From Tsuneonella amylolytica (lineage in GTDB: Bacteria; Pseudomonadota; Alphaproteobacteria; Sphingomonadales; Sphingomonadaceae): 64,000 bases of DNA. Where the stretch lies: the NCBI RefSeq assembly GCF_003626915.1, contig NZ_CP032570.1:310001-374000 (forward strand). Reading direction: 5' to 3'. Each line of letters opens with the position of its first letter. The first letter of the stretch is position 1. The notes below the pieces were generated by a model. That model was not told the DNA's origin. It saw only the letters and a list, made by a program, of their open reading frames with translations, and searched no databases. A program made the translations under genes and the position numbers. This document shows positions 26,916 through 35,796 of this stretch, one piece after another.

Positions 26916-27739
26916 GCCGCCAGCGCGTCGCCGCTCAGCGTGATGCGGTGCATCTCGCGCGCGTGGCCGTGGTAATCGTTCATCGCGTTGTGCCAGGTCG
27001 TCCGGTTGTCCCAGATTGCCACGGTGCCGGGCTTCCATTCGACGCGGCACTGGTTGTCGTCGGTCAGCGCGGCGGCGAGCAGCCGCTGGAGCAGCGGCAG
27101 GCTCTCCTCGCGGCTTTGCCCGACGAAGTTGATCGTGAAGCTGCCGTTGACGTAGAGCAGGCGGCGCCCCGTCTGCGGATGGCGGATCACCACCGGGTGC
27201 ACCGCGCCGGTCTCCACGTCCTGCCCGCGCAGGTCCTTGCCCTGGTCGGTGTGGGCGTAGATGCCGCCCTCCTTGTACACGTGATCGGCGGTGTGGAACG
27301 CCTTGAGGTCCTCGATCTCGGCCTTGGTTTCCTCGTCCAGCGCGTCGTAGGCGGCACCCATGTGCGCAAACAGCGTGTCCCCGCCCGACGGCGGCAGCGT
27401 GCGCGCGACGAGAATCGAACCCATCGCCGGCACCTGGTCGTACGAATGGTCGGTGTGCCATGCGCCGCCGATGTTGGTCTGCTGGTCCGCGCCCTTCCGC
27501 ACGATGGCGATCTGGGGGTATTCGTCCTGCAGCGGGAAATAGTTGTTGATGTCGATCCCGCCCCACCGTTCGGCGAGCACGATGTGCTGTTCGGGGGTGA
27601 GCGTCTGATCGCGCAGCACGACGACGCCGCGGTCGTGGACGAGCGCCTTCAGCGCCTCCAACTCCTCGCCGTCGATCGTCGCCAGGTCAACGCCGGTCGC
27701 TTCCGCGCCGACCTTGTCCGCCATCGGGGTCCACTCCAT
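26912..27739 (-). CDS. TauD/TfdA-family 2-oxoglutarate-dependent dioxygenase
   Basis: 275-residue non-heme iron dioxygenase. Iron ligands His95 and Asp97 are in GGAWHTDHSYD and the distal His near 250 in DNRTTWHNAMNDY; an Arg in the following segment would bind 2-oxoglutarate. The family hydroxylates taurine, alkyl sulfates, aryloxyacetates and similar compounds; the substrate is not readable here. No sulfonate transporter is nearby. GGGAGAG precedes the ATG. It follows a GST gene by 65 bases. Confidence 0.92.
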   Translation of the reverse strand: MEWTPMADKVGAEATGVDLATIDGEELEALKALVHDRGVVVLRDQTLTPEQHIVLAERWGGIDINNYFPLQDEYPQIAIVRKGADQQTNIGGAWHTDHSYDQVPAMGSILVARTLPPSGGDTLFAHMGAAYDALDEETKAEIEDLKAFHTADHVYKEGGIYAHTDQGKDLRGQDVETGAVHPVVIRHPQTGRRLLYVNGSFTINFVGQSREESLPLLQRLLAAALTDDNQCRVEWKPGTVAIWDNRTTWHNAMNDYHGHAREMHRITLSGDALAA

Positions 27740-27804
27740 CGCCGCTCTCCCAAGCTCGTAGCGACAGGTAGGATACGCTTAAGAAGTGCCCGCGGGAAGC
27801 CCCG

Positions 27805-28416
27805 TCAGGCGGCGGCGCTGGGGCGGGCGCTGACGGTCTCGTGCCAGCGCAGCAGCGCGCCGTTCTCGGGCCCCGGCCCGCAGCCCACGAAGGTCGCGAA
27901 ATCGACCGTCGTCAGCAGCAGGATGTCGGCCATCGTGAAGCGATCGCCCGCGAGGTATTCGCTGTTCTCGAGGCTGCGGTCGAAGAACGCGAAGGCATCG
28001 GCCACCCGCGGCCGGTTCGCCTCGCCCCACTCGGTATTGCGGCCGGGCAGCGCGGAGGTGAACCGGTGGGTATGGACCCACACCGCGCCGATCGGGCTCA
28101 TCGCGATCATCTCGACCCGTCGGCTCCACATCTCGACCAGCGCAACCTCGGTAGGGGTCGTGCCGAACAGCGGCGGCTGGGGGTGCAGCGCTTCGAGATA
28201 GCGGCAGATCGCGACGCTCTCTGCGATCACAGTGCCATCGTCGAGTTCGAGCGCCGGGGTCTGCCCGCGCGGGTTCTTCGCTATGAACTCGGGCGATTTC
28301 TGCTCGCGCTTCGGGATCGAGACTTCCCGGCTCGGGAGCTCGATGCCCTTCTCCGCCGCGAAGATGCGCACCCGGCGCGGGTTAGGCGCGGGGTTCGGGC
28401 TGTCGTAAAAGATCAT
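27805..28416 (-). CDS. Glutathione S-transferase
   Basis: 203 residues: thioredoxin-like N-terminal domain (MIFYDSPNPAPNPRRVRIF, NPRGQTPALELDDGTVIAES with the cis-Pro and E-S glutathione contact) and helical C-terminal domain. I chose ATG at 28416 because GGAG is 7 bases upstream; ATGs at 28422 and 28431 are alternatives. It differs clearly from the GST at 22.6 kb. A REP-like element separates it from mce upstream, so it may have its own promoter. Confidence 0.9.
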   Translation of the reverse strand: MIFYDSPNPAPNPRRVRIFAAEKGIELPSREVSIPKREQKSPEFIAKNPRGQTPALELDDGTVIAESVAICRYLEALHPQPPLFGTTPTEVALVEMWSRRVEMIAMSPIGAVWVHTHRFTSALPGRNTEWGEANRPRVADAFAFFDRSLENSEYLAGDRFTMADILLLTTVDFATFVGCGPGPENGALLRWHETVSARPSAAA

Positions 28417-28433
28417 CGGCATTCTCCGCATTC

Positions 28434-28508
28434 GTCATGCCAGCGAAAGCTGGCATCGCTCTCGATGCCGCGCGACCGGCCGGCGATCCCGGCTTTCGCT
28501 GGGATGAC
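28434..28508. repeat. REP/MITE-like palindromic element
   Basis: Left arm GTCATGCCAGCGAAAGCTGG continues to 28457; the right arm begins at 28485 with GATCCCGGCTTTCGCTGGGA. The arms are near-complementary and enclose about 27 bases. Translated, the edges read VIPAKAGI and AFAGMT, typical of the dispersed 'CCAGCGAAAGC' repeats of many proteobacteria. It fills the mce-GST gap and could also end transcription. Only one copy is in the window. Confidence 0.75.
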
Positions 28509-28510
28509 AA

Positions 28511-28948
28511 CTAGTGGCCATCCTTCGGCGTTTCCATGATCTCGGTCAGCTGGCCCATCATGTCCTTGGGGTGGAGGAAGAAGATCGGCGTGCCGTGCGC
28601 GCCGACGCGGGTGCGGCCGAGGATGCGCTTGCCCAGCCCCTCGAACCACGCGCGCGCCTCCGCGATATCCTCGACCTCGTAGCAGAGGTGATGCTGTCCT
28701 CCCGCCGGGTTCTTGGCGAGGAAGCCGGTGAGCGTGCTGTCCGGCCCCAACGGCTCGATCAGCTCGATCTGGGTGCCCGCAGTGCCATCATGGCCGGGCG
28801 TATCGACGAAGCAGACCTTCACCCCCTGCTCGGGCAGGTCGAAGGGCTCGGTGATCGACGTCGCCCCCATCACCTCGCGGTAAAAGGCCACGCTGTCCGA
28901 GATCGAGGGCGTCGCGACGCCGATGTGGTTGAGACGGCCCAGTTTCAT
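28511..28948 (-). CDS. mce: Methylmalonyl-CoA epimerase
   Basis: Interconverts (2S)- and (2R)-methylmalonyl-CoA in propionate breakdown to succinyl-CoA. 145-residue vicinal-oxygen-chelate protein with two babb modules: GRLNHIGVATPSISDSVAFY, metal-binding His in GGQHHLCYEVED and a terminal Glu in GQLTEIMETP. ATG overlaps the stop of the small membrane gene (ATGA). With pccB 330 bases upstream it forms a propionyl-CoA unit; the B12-dependent mutase and PccA are not in the window. Confidence 0.93.
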   Translation of the reverse strand: MKLGRLNHIGVATPSISDSVAFYREVMGATSITEPFDLPEQGVKVCFVDTPGHDGTAGTQIELIEPLGPDSTLTGFLAKNPAGGQHHLCYEVEDIAEARAWFEGLGKRILGRTRVGAHGTPIFFLHPKDMMGQLTEIMETPKDGH

Positions 28949-29247
28949 TTTAGACCCGCAAAAATCACAGCTAAAAGCAGGATGATGATCGAAATTGCGA
29001 CGGCAGAAAGAAAAGCGTTTGAGAGGAAATTACCTACGCGCTGGTACGGTTGCAGCCCGTCATGGCTAATGGTCGTCGGAGTTGACACCTCCTTATCGTC
29101 GCCACGCCTGATCTCGTCTATCCGGTTTTTCACTTCGAGAGCTTCTACCCCGTAGTGTTCGGCGATTTTCTCGCGCTGCTCGCTTGTAATTGCCCCACGC
29201 CGAATGTGGAAACGGATCTCTTTGTCGAGCTTTCGATTTGCATCCAT
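28945..29247 (-). CDS. Small AT-rich membrane-anchored protein inside the propionate operon
   Basis: 100 residues. A charged N-terminal domain (KLDKEIRFHIRRGAITSEQR, EKIAEHYGVEALEVKNRIDE) looks helical, perhaps helix-turn-helix-like; a single hydrophobic segment near 78-98 (AVAISIIILLLAVIFAGL) anchors the C-terminus. AGGGGA lies 6 bases before ATG 29247. The gene lies between pccB and mce and overlaps mce as ATGA, so it is co-translated, yet its base composition is clearly more AT-rich than both neighbours. I recognise no family; it may be a late insertion. Confidence 0.72.
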   Translation of the reverse strand: MDANRKLDKEIRFHIRRGAITSEQREKIAEHYGVEALEVKNRIDEIRRGDDKEVSTPTTISHDGLQPYQRVGNFLSNAFLSAVAISIIILLLAVIFAGLK

Positions 29248-29277
29248 GATTAATCCCCTGGCCAATCGAGTCCTCGG

Positions 29278-30804
29278 TCACAACGGAATATTGTCATGCT
29301 TCTTCCACGGGTTCTCGAGCACCTTCCCGCGTAGCTTCCGCAGCCCCAAGGCAATCCTCCGCCGGGTCGAGTGCGGGTAGATCACCTCGTCAATGTAACC
29401 CCGCTGCGCCGCCACGAAGGGGTTGGCGAAGCGCTCCTCGTATTCGCGGGTCTTCTCCGCCTGCTCCTCGGCGCTCATGCCGCGGAAGATGATCTCCACC
29501 GCGCCCTTGGCGCCCATCACGGCGATCTCGGCGGTGGGCCAGGCGTAGTTGAGGTCGCCGCGCAGGTGCTTGGAGGCCATCACGTCGTAGGCGCCGCCGT
29601 AGGCCTTGCGGGTGATCACGGTGATCTTGGGCACGGTCGCCTCGGCATAGGCGAACAGCAGCTTCGCGCCGTGCTTGATGATGCCGTTGTGCTCTTGGCT
29701 CGTCCCCGGAAGGAAGCCGGGCACGTCGACAAAGGTCAGGATCGGGATCTCGAACGCATCGCAGAAGCGCACGAAGCGCGCGGCCTTCTTCGACGAATTG
29801 ATGTCGAGCACGCCCGCCAGCACCATCGGCTGGTTCGCGACCACGCCCACCGTCCGCCCCTCGATCCGGCCGAAACCGCACAGGATATTGCCCGCGTGCG
29901 CCGGCTGGACTTCGAAGAAGTCGCCCTCGTCGAGCACCTTCCGGATCACCTCGTGCATGTCGTAGGGCTGGTTGGCGTTCGCCGGGATCAGGGTGTCGAG
30001 GCTGTCCTCCAGCCGGTCCCATGGGTCGTCGGTAGGCCGCTCCGGCACGGTCTCGCGGTTCGACAGCGGGAGGAAATCGAAGAACGCGCGGGTCGCCAGC
30101 AGCGCCTCGATGTCGTTCTCGAACGAGACGTCCGCCACGCTGGTCTTGGTGGTGTGGGTCACCGCCCCGCCCAGTTCCTCCTGCGTGACGACCTCGTTGG
30201 TCACCGTCTTCACCACGTCGGGGCCGGTGACGAACATGTAGCTGGAATCCTTCACCATGAAGATGAAGTCGGTCATCGCGGGGCTGTACACCGCCCCGCC
30301 AGCACAAGGCCCCATGATGAGGCTGATCTGCGGCACTACGCCGCTCGCGAGCACGTTGCGCTGGAACACCTCGGCATAACCACCGAGCGACGCGACGCCT
30401 TCCTGAATGCGCGCGCCGCCGCTGTCGTTGAGGCCGATCACCGGCGCGCCGACCTTCATCGCGCTGTCCATCACCTTGCAGATCTTCTCCGCGTGCCGCT
30501 TCGACAGCGAGCCGCCGAATACCGTGAAATCTTGGCTGAACACGAACACCAGCCGGCCATTTATGGTGCCCGAACCGGTGACCACGCCGTCACCGGGGAT
30601 CTTCTGGTCCTGCATCCCGAAATCGACGCAGTCGTGCTCGACGTAGGCGTCGAGTTCCTCGAAGCTGCCTTCGTCCAACAGCACGTCGAGCCGTTCGCGC
30701 GCGGTCAGCTTGCCCTTGGCATGCTGCGCGTCGATCCGCTTCTGCCCGCCGCCCATCCGGGCAGCCTCGCGGCGGCGTTCGAGTTCGGCGATATTGGCTG
30801 ACAT
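29278..30804 (-). CDS. pccB: Propionyl-CoA carboxylase beta subunit
   Basis: Carboxyltransferase subunit that moves CO2 from biotin to propionyl-CoA (or acetyl-CoA). 508 residues with the two crotonase-like halves: [18 protein letters not shown] forming the first oxyanion hole region, and [20 protein letters not shown] plus [18 protein letters not shown] forming the second. Length and the linked mce gene favour propionyl- over other acyl-CoA carboxylases. AGGGAG precedes the ATG. The biotin subunit PccA must be elsewhere. Confidence 0.94.
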   Translation of the reverse strand: MSANIAELERRREAARMGGGQKRIDAQHAKGKLTARERLDVLLDEGSFEELDAYVEHDCVDFGMQDQKIPGDGVVTGSGTINGRLVFVFSQDFTVFGGSLSKRHAEKICKVMDSAMKVGAPVIGLNDSGGARIQEGVASLGGYAEVFQRNVLASGVVPQISLIMGPCAGGAVYSPAMTDFIFMVKDSSYMFVTGPDVVKTVTNEVVTQEELGGAVTHTTKTSVADVSFENDIEALLATRAFFDFLPLSNRETVPERPTDDPWDRLEDSLDTLIPANANQPYDMHEVIRKVLDEGDFFEVQPAHAGNILCGFGRIEGRTVGVVANQPMVLAGVLDINSSKKAARFVRFCDAFEIPILTFVDVPGFLPGTSQEHNGIIKHGAKLLFAYAEATVPKITVITRKAYGGAYDVMASKHLRGDLNYAWPTAEIAVMGAKGAVEIIFRGMSAEEQAEKTREYEERFANPFVAAQRGYIDEVIYPHSTRRRIALGLRKLRGKVLENPWKKHDNIPL

Positions 30805-30863
30805 ATGCTCTCCCTGCGGACTTGGCCCGCGGTTAGGCTGCGCGCCCGAGCAAGGTCAAGCGA

Positions 30864-31889
30864 TCACGTCCGCACGATGCCGTGCTGGATCAGGCTGTTG
30901 GCGGTATCGACGATGGTCTGCTTGCCGGGAATGGTGGTCCAGCCCAGCACGTCCTTCGCGTGCGCGCCGCTCACCACCTTGCGCTTGCCCACCTCGCCCG
31001 AAACCTGGCGGATCTCGCTGGAGAACAGCGCCATGATCTTGAGCACGAAATCGGGCATCCTGCGGGTCGGTATCTTCGCCGCCTTCGGCCCAAGTTCGGC
31101 GCGCAGGATGCGGGCGATGTCGGCCATCCAAAAGAAGTCCGCCGCCGCCGCGAAGCGTTCGCCCCGGATCGTGTCGCGGTCCGCCTCCAGCGCCAGCACG
31201 TGAAGGTCCGCCACATCGCGCACGTCCACCGTGGTGAGGCCGATATTGGGGATCGCGGGGATCTCGCCGGTCAGAAGGCGACGGACGATCTCGATCGAGG
31301 CGGCGAAGTCGTGGCTCGCAACGGGCCCGAGCACCGCGACCGGGTTGATCGAGCAGAACGCCATGTCCGGCGCGTTGTCCGCCACCCAGTCGCGCGCGGC
31401 GCGTTCGGCGACGGTCTTCGACTTGATGTAGGGCTGGATGCCGGGCGCGTCCGGATTGGTCCAGTCGCGTTCGTCGAACGTGGTCTTCGATGCCGGATGG
31501 CCGTAGGCGATCGCGGCCGAGCTGCTGGTCTGGACGAAATGCCCGATGCCCGCCGCGTGCGCGAAGCGCAGGGCGCGCAAAGTGCCTTCGCGTGCGGGGA
31601 CGACCAGTTCGTCCTCGTGCTTCGGAATGCCGACCGGGAACGGCGAGGCGACGTGTGCGACGTGGGTGCACCCGGCGTTCGCCTCGGCCCAGCCGGCGTC
31701 GTCCATCAGGTCGGCCTCGAACACCCGCAGCCGGTCCTCCGCCCCCGCCCAGCGTCCGTAAAGCGCGCGTTCGCTCTTCGCCTTGCTGCGGACGGTGGTG
31801 TGGACGGTCCACCCCTTGCGGAGCAGGCGGGTGATCACCTCGCCCCCGATGTAGCCGGTGCCGCCGGTGACGAGTGCCGTTCCAGTCAT
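30864..31889 (-). CDS. NAD(P)-dependent epimerase/dehydratase-family reductase
   Basis: 341-residue extended short-chain dehydrogenase. The nucleotide motif is VTGGTGYIGGEV and the catalytic pair lies in PYIKSKTVAE (Tyr-x-x-x-Lys), preceded by TSSSAAIAYGHP (Ser). The pattern resembles dihydroflavonol-4-reductase-like enzymes that reduce ketones or aldehydes; no specific substrate can be assigned. It begins 10 bases after gor, so the two are probably co-transcribed. Confidence 0.88.
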   Translation of the reverse strand: MTGTALVTGGTGYIGGEVITRLLRKGWTVHTTVRSKAKSERALYGRWAGAEDRLRVFEADLMDDAGWAEANAGCTHVAHVASPFPVGIPKHEDELVVPAREGTLRALRFAHAAGIGHFVQTSSSAAIAYGHPASKTTFDERDWTNPDAPGIQPYIKSKTVAERAARDWVADNAPDMAFCSINPVAVLGPVASHDFAASIEIVRRLLTGEIPAIPNIGLTTVDVRDVADLHVLALEADRDTIRGERFAAAADFFWMADIARILRAELGPKAAKIPTRRMPDFVLKIMALFSSEIRQVSGEVGKRKVVSGAHAKDVLGWTTIPGKQTIVDTANSLIQHGIVRT

Positions 31890-31899
31890 GCCGCGTTCC

Positions 31900-33261
31900 C
31901 TATTTGAGGAGGACCATTTCCTCGGCCATGGTCGGGTGGATGGCGACGGTCGCGTCGAAATCCGCCTTCGTCAGGCCGGCCTTCACCGCGACCGCGGCGG
32001 CCTGCATGATCTCGGGGCTGTCGGGCCCGATCATGCCGATGCCCACGATCCGGTCGGTGTCGGCATCGACGATCATCTTGTAGAGCGAGCGTTCGTTGCG
32101 CCCCGCCAGCACGTTCTTCATCGGGCGGAAATCCGACTGATAGACCTTCACATTGCCCAGCTTGTTGCGCGCCTCGCCCTCGGTCATGCCCACCGCGGCG
32201 AGCGGCGGGTGGCTGAACACGGCCGAGGGGATCACCGTGTGATCCACCGCGACCGGGTTGCCGCCGCCGAACACGGTGTCGGCAAATGCCTGCCCTTCCC
32301 GTATGGCGACGGGGGTCAGCTGGACGCGGTTGGTGACGTCGCCCACGGCGTAGATGTGATCGACGTTTGTCTTGCTGAACCGATCGACGACGATCTCGCC
32401 CTTCTCGCCCAGTTCCACGCCGGCCGTGTCGAGGCCCAAGCCCTCGGTGTTCGGCACGCGGCCGGTGGCGAACAGGACGCAATCGACCTCGATGTCCTCG
32501 TGACCCGTCATCGAGACGGTGAGGCAGTCGCCCTTCTGCTCGATGCCGCGAAACTCGGCATTGAAGCGGAAGTCGATGCCCTTGGCGATGCTGATCTGAA
32601 GAAGGCGGTCGGACAGCGACCGGTCGTAGCCGCGCAGCAACTGGTCGCCGCGGTTGATGATCGTGACCTTGCTGCCGAACTCGTTGAAGATGCCGGCGAA
32701 TTCGTTGGCGATATAGCCGCCGCCCGCGATCAGGATGCGGGGCGGGATCGCGTCGAGATGGAACGCCTCGTTGCTGGTGATGCCGAGCTCGTGGCCGTGG
32801 CAATCCGGGACGTGCGGGCGCGCGCCGGATGCGATGAGGATGTGCCTGGCGGTCACCGTCCGCTTGCCGTCGCCCAGCGCGATCTCGTGCGGACCGGTCA
32901 GCACGGCGCGTTCGTGAATGATCTCGACGCCGTGGTTCTCCAGCGTGTCGGTATACGCGCCGTTCAGCCGGTCGACGTCCTTCAGCACGTTGTCGCGCAG
33001 AACCTGCCAGTCGAAACTCGGCTTCTCGATCGTCCAGCCGAAGTTCTTCGCGTCTTCGAGGTCCTCGGCAAAGTGCGCGCCGTAGACGAGCATCTTCTTG
33101 GGCACGCAGCCGCGGATGACGCAGGTTCCGCCCACGCGGTATTCCTCGGCAACGGCGACGCGGGCGCCATGCGCGGCGGCGACGCGGCTGGCGCGCACGC
33201 CCCCGCTCCCCGCGCCGATGACGAAGAGGTCGTAGTCGTATTCAGGCTGCTTGCCCGCCAT
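31900..33261 (-). CDS. gor: Glutathione-disulfide reductase
   Basis: Flavoenzyme that uses NADPH to keep glutathione reduced, matching the two GSTs nearby. 453 residues: FAD motif VIGAGSGGVRASRVAA, redox pair Cys47/Cys52 in GGTCVIRGCVPKK, an NADPH-binding GGGYIANEFAG segment, and a C-terminal dimer domain with AIHPTMAEEMV, which carries the catalytic His. The redox motif GGTCVIRGC is typical of glutathione reductase rather than mercuric or lipoamide reductases. It sits between rhlE and the epimerase gene. Confidence 0.94.
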   Translation of the reverse strand: MAGKQPEYDYDLFVIGAGSGGVRASRVAAAHGARVAVAEEYRVGGTCVIRGCVPKKMLVYGAHFAEDLEDAKNFGWTIEKPSFDWQVLRDNVLKDVDRLNGAYTDTLENHGVEIIHERAVLTGPHEIALGDGKRTVTARHILIASGARPHVPDCHGHELGITSNEAFHLDAIPPRILIAGGGYIANEFAGIFNEFGSKVTIINRGDQLLRGYDRSLSDRLLQISIAKGIDFRFNAEFRGIEQKGDCLTVSMTGHEDIEVDCVLFATGRVPNTEGLGLDTAGVELGEKGEIVVDRFSKTNVDHIYAVGDVTNRVQLTPVAIREGQAFADTVFGGGNPVAVDHTVIPSAVFSHPPLAAVGMTEGEARNKLGNVKVYQSDFRPMKNVLAGRNERSLYKMIVDADTDRIVGIGMIGPDSPEIMQAAAVAVKAGLTKADFDATVAIHPTMAEEMVLLK

Positions 33262-33309
33262 GTGCGTCTCCTATCGAGGGGCGCATATGGCGGGCGATGC
33301 AGGCGGGCG

Positions 33310-34767
33310 CTAGCCCTGGCGCGAAACGGGGCTGCCGCCGCCGCCGCGCTGGCCGCGAAACTTGCGGCCGCGGCTGTTCCCGCCGGGCTTGCCCTGCTGC
33401 TGGCCGCCGGAGCGCTGGGGCTTGCGTTCGCCGCCCTTGCGTTCACCCCCTTGGCGCTCGCCGCCCTGGCGAGCCTCGCCGTCGGGCTTGCGGCGCTGGT
33501 CGGACCGCTGGCCGGCACCGCGACCCAGCGGCTTGGCCTGCACCCGCTGGCCGCGCGGCGCGTTCTGCACCTGACCGGGGTTGCCCTTGGGCCGCACGAT
33601 AGCGGCGTTCTCCACCACCTCGCGGAACTGCTCGGGCAACGCGAGGCGTTCCAGCGTTACGCCGGTGAGCTTCTGTATGTCCCTGAGGTAGGCACGCTCG
33701 TCGTCGCAGCACAGGCTGATGGCGACACCATCAGCCCCGGCACGCGCGGTGCGGCCGATGCGGTGGACGTACTGTTCGGCCACGTTGGGCAGCTCGTAGT
33801 TCACCACGTGGCTCACGCCCGGAATGTCGATCCCACGCGCCGCGACATCGGTCGCGATCAGCACCGGCACTTTGCCCGAGCGGAACTCCGCGAGCGCGCG
33901 CTCGCGCTGCGGCTGGCTCTTGTTGCCGTGGATCGCGTTCGAGGCGATGCCCTCCTGCGCCAGCTTCTTCACGACGCGGTCGGCGCCGTGCTTGGTGCGG
34001 GTGAACACCAGCGTACGGTCCATGTCCTTCGTCTTGTCGAAACGGCCCTTGAGGATGAGGCCCAGCAGGGCCTGCTTCTCGTCATGGTTCACCCGCACGA
34101 CGTATTGATCGACGCGCTCGGCGGTGGTCGCCTGCGGGGCGACCGCGACCTGCGCCGGGTTCTTGAGGTACTGTTCGCCCAGTTGGCGGATCGAGTTCGG
34201 CATGGTGGCCGAGAACAGCAGCGTCTGACGCTCTGCGGGGAGCAACCGCACGATCTGCTTCAACGCGTGGATGAAGCCCAGGTCCAGCATCTGGTCCGCT
34301 TCGTCGAGGACGAGGATTTCCACGCCGTCGAGGCGGAAGGCCTTCTGGTCGATGAGGTCGAGCAGGCGACCCGGCGTCGCGACGAGCACGTCGGTGCCGC
34401 GGTGCAGCTTGTTGCGATCCTTGCCAACCGAAGTGCCGCCGACGACGGATTGCACCTTGATGCCGGTGAACGCGCCGTAGTCGATCGCCGACTTGGCAAT
34501 CTGGCCGACGAGTTCGCGGGTCGGCGCGAGGACGAGCATGCGGCACGACTTGAACGGCGTCTGCCGGTCCGCTTCGCGCAGGTTGTCGATGCTCGGCAGC
34601 ATGAACGCGGCGGTCTTGCCGGTACCGGTCTGCGCGATGCCGAGGAGGTCGCGGCCCTGCAGCACCAGCGGGATCGCCTGCTGCTGGATGGGGGTGGCGA
34701 CAGTGTAGTTCTTCTCGTCGAGCGCCTGCATGAGGGGCTGCGAAAGACCGAGATTTTGGAATGACAT
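33310..34767 (-). CDS. rhlE: DEAD-box RNA helicase, RhlE type
   Basis: ATP-dependent RNA helicase for ribosome assembly and mRNA turnover. 485 residues with PIQQQAI (Q motif), AQTGTGKT, PTRELVGQI, DEAD, SAT and HRIGRTARAG all intact. The C-terminal tail from about 385 is very basic and low-complexity with repeats of GGER, suited to unspecific RNA binding. ATG at 34767 is set by the conserved MSFQNLGLSQPLMQAL; the frame to 34914 is leader. The 152-base upstream gap may hold cold-type regulation but nothing specific is seen. Confidence 0.94.
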   Translation of the reverse strand: MSFQNLGLSQPLMQALDEKNYTVATPIQQQAIPLVLQGRDLLGIAQTGTGKTAAFMLPSIDNLREADRQTPFKSCRMLVLAPTRELVGQIAKSAIDYGAFTGIKVQSVVGGTSVGKDRNKLHRGTDVLVATPGRLLDLIDQKAFRLDGVEILVLDEADQMLDLGFIHALKQIVRLLPAERQTLLFSATMPNSIRQLGEQYLKNPAQVAVAPQATTAERVDQYVVRVNHDEKQALLGLILKGRFDKTKDMDRTLVFTRTKHGADRVVKKLAQEGIASNAIHGNKSQPQRERALAEFRSGKVPVLIATDVAARGIDIPGVSHVVNYELPNVAEQYVHRIGRTARAGADGVAISLCCDDERAYLRDIQKLTGVTLERLALPEQFREVVENAAIVRPKGNPGQVQNAPRGQRVQAKPLGRGAGQRSDQRRKPDGEARQGGERQGGERKGGERKPQRSGGQQQGKPGGNSRGRKFRGQRGGGGSPVSRQG

Positions 34768-34884
34768 GTGTAACGTACTCGTAAATCGAGCGACGGCGCA
34801 CAGCCGAATGGCGCGCGCGATCGCGGGGGTTTTAACCGCCCGCGTGAAATGGGAAGTCTGGAAAATGAACCGAGGCGCGGCCGG

Positions 34885-34907
34885 GGCGATCGATGTGTCC
34901 GATCGCC
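34885..34907 (-). terminator. Hairpin after the ATP-grasp gene, possible terminator
   Basis: GGCGATCG and CGATCGCC form a perfect 8-bp stem with a 7-base loop, 12 bases beyond the ATP-grasp stop. No T-run follows on the minus strand, so intrinsic termination is uncertain; it at least separates this operon from rhlE. Confidence 0.35.
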
Positions 34908-34919
34908 GCTTCACGCTGG

Positions 34920-35777
34920 CTAGCGCGCTTCGATGGCAGCCAGATGGGCCGGAACCGGCGAAAAGTCAATCGAATCTTGTGCGGCGCACAATGGCCGCCG
35001 CTCCGCGGCATGCCACAGGGCGCCCAGTTCGAAGTCGATCCAGTCGGTCGCGAAGGGATCGAGACCCGACCCGGGATAGAGGCAGAACTCGCCGAACAGC
35101 GGCCGCCCCGCCACTTCGTAGAAATCGACGCGCAGGAAATCCTGTCCCGTCGCCAACGCTTCCGCCGCATCAAGCATCGCCAAAAGCGAGCGCGGTGGCG
35201 GAGGGGTGTCGCCTGCGGCCACGAGCTGGGTCCAGTCGCGATCGTGCACCACCCAGCGATGGTCGGCCGCCCGGTCGAGATGGACCTGAACGTGCGTCGC
35301 CTGCCCGCCGAAGACGTAGATCTTGTAATCGACCGGCAGCGCGCTCTCGGACGGCAGCAACGGCTCGGCCAGAAGCCCGCGCGGCGTGTCGCGATAGGCC
35401 CATTCGTCGAGCCAGTGCCCGTACGCCTTGCTCATCCAGTGCGCGCCCAGCTTCTGCAGATCGGCCCACGCCCGGTCCGACGGAGGTTCGCGCAGCACGC
35501 GGTACTGGTTGCAGCCGTGCCGCGCCTTCACGATCGCGGGAAACCCGAACGGCGGATCGTCGGGCAGAAAGTGGCCCGACCACGCCGTCGGCACGGTCCA
35601 TTCCGGGCCGAGCGCGGCGGCGACCTCCGCCTTGGCGGCCAGCTTGTCCATCAGCACGCTCTGGCGCGGATCGCGATCGAACAGCTTGCGGCGCTGGACC
35701 ATCTCGGTGAAGCGGGGCGCACCTTCCAGATCGGGCCAGCGGCCGTGCCGCCACCTGTAACAGAGCGCGATACGCAC
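34920..35777 (-). CDS. TupA-like ATP-grasp protein
   Basis: About 285 residues matching the TupA-like ATP-grasp group: FTEMVQRRKLFDRDPRQSVL, then DKLAAKAEVA, IVKARHGCNQY (ATP-binding lysine strand), LLPSESALPVDYKIYVFGG and the C-terminal LRVDFYEVAGRPLFGEFCLY, whose acidic residues would bind Mg-ATP. Family members join amino acids or sugars to polymers or small acids; some are polysaccharide genes. I chose GTG at 35777, 19 bases after the DUF1989 stop; an ATG at 35840 (in-frame, within DUF1989) is possible. It is the third gene of a unit with YqcI and DUF1989, so a small-molecule ligase is more likely here than a wall enzyme. Confidence 0.82.
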   Translation of the reverse strand: MRIALCYRWRHGRWPDLEGAPRFTEMVQRRKLFDRDPRQSVLMDKLAAKAEVAAALGPEWTVPTAWSGHFLPDDPPFGFPAIVKARHGCNQYRVLREPPSDRAWADLQKLGAHWMSKAYGHWLDEWAYRDTPRGLLAEPLLPSESALPVDYKIYVFGGQATHVQVHLDRAADHRWVVHDRDWTQLVAAGDTPPPPRSLLAMLDAAEALATGQDFLRVDFYEVAGRPLFGEFCLYPGSGLDPFATDWIDFELGALWHAAERRPLCAAQDSIDFSPVPAHLAAIEAR

Positions 35778-35796
35778 CCGCGCGGCAGCGTCGGTG

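Noticed and set aside
29371..30801. 476-codon plus-strand frame opposite pccB
   Set aside because: Antisense to an unmistakable carboxyltransferase; no motif in the shadow.
31858..34764. 968-codon open frame on the plus strand opposite gor and rhlE
   Set aside because: It is antisense to two clear enzymes; the translation is Arg/Ala/His-rich without motifs. Such long shadows are expected at this GC.
34920..35777. The ATP-grasp gene as part of a polysaccharide locus
   Set aside because: No glycosyltransferase, flippase or polymerase is near; it is linked instead to YqcI and DUF1989 genes. The alternative cannot be fully excluded from sequence.
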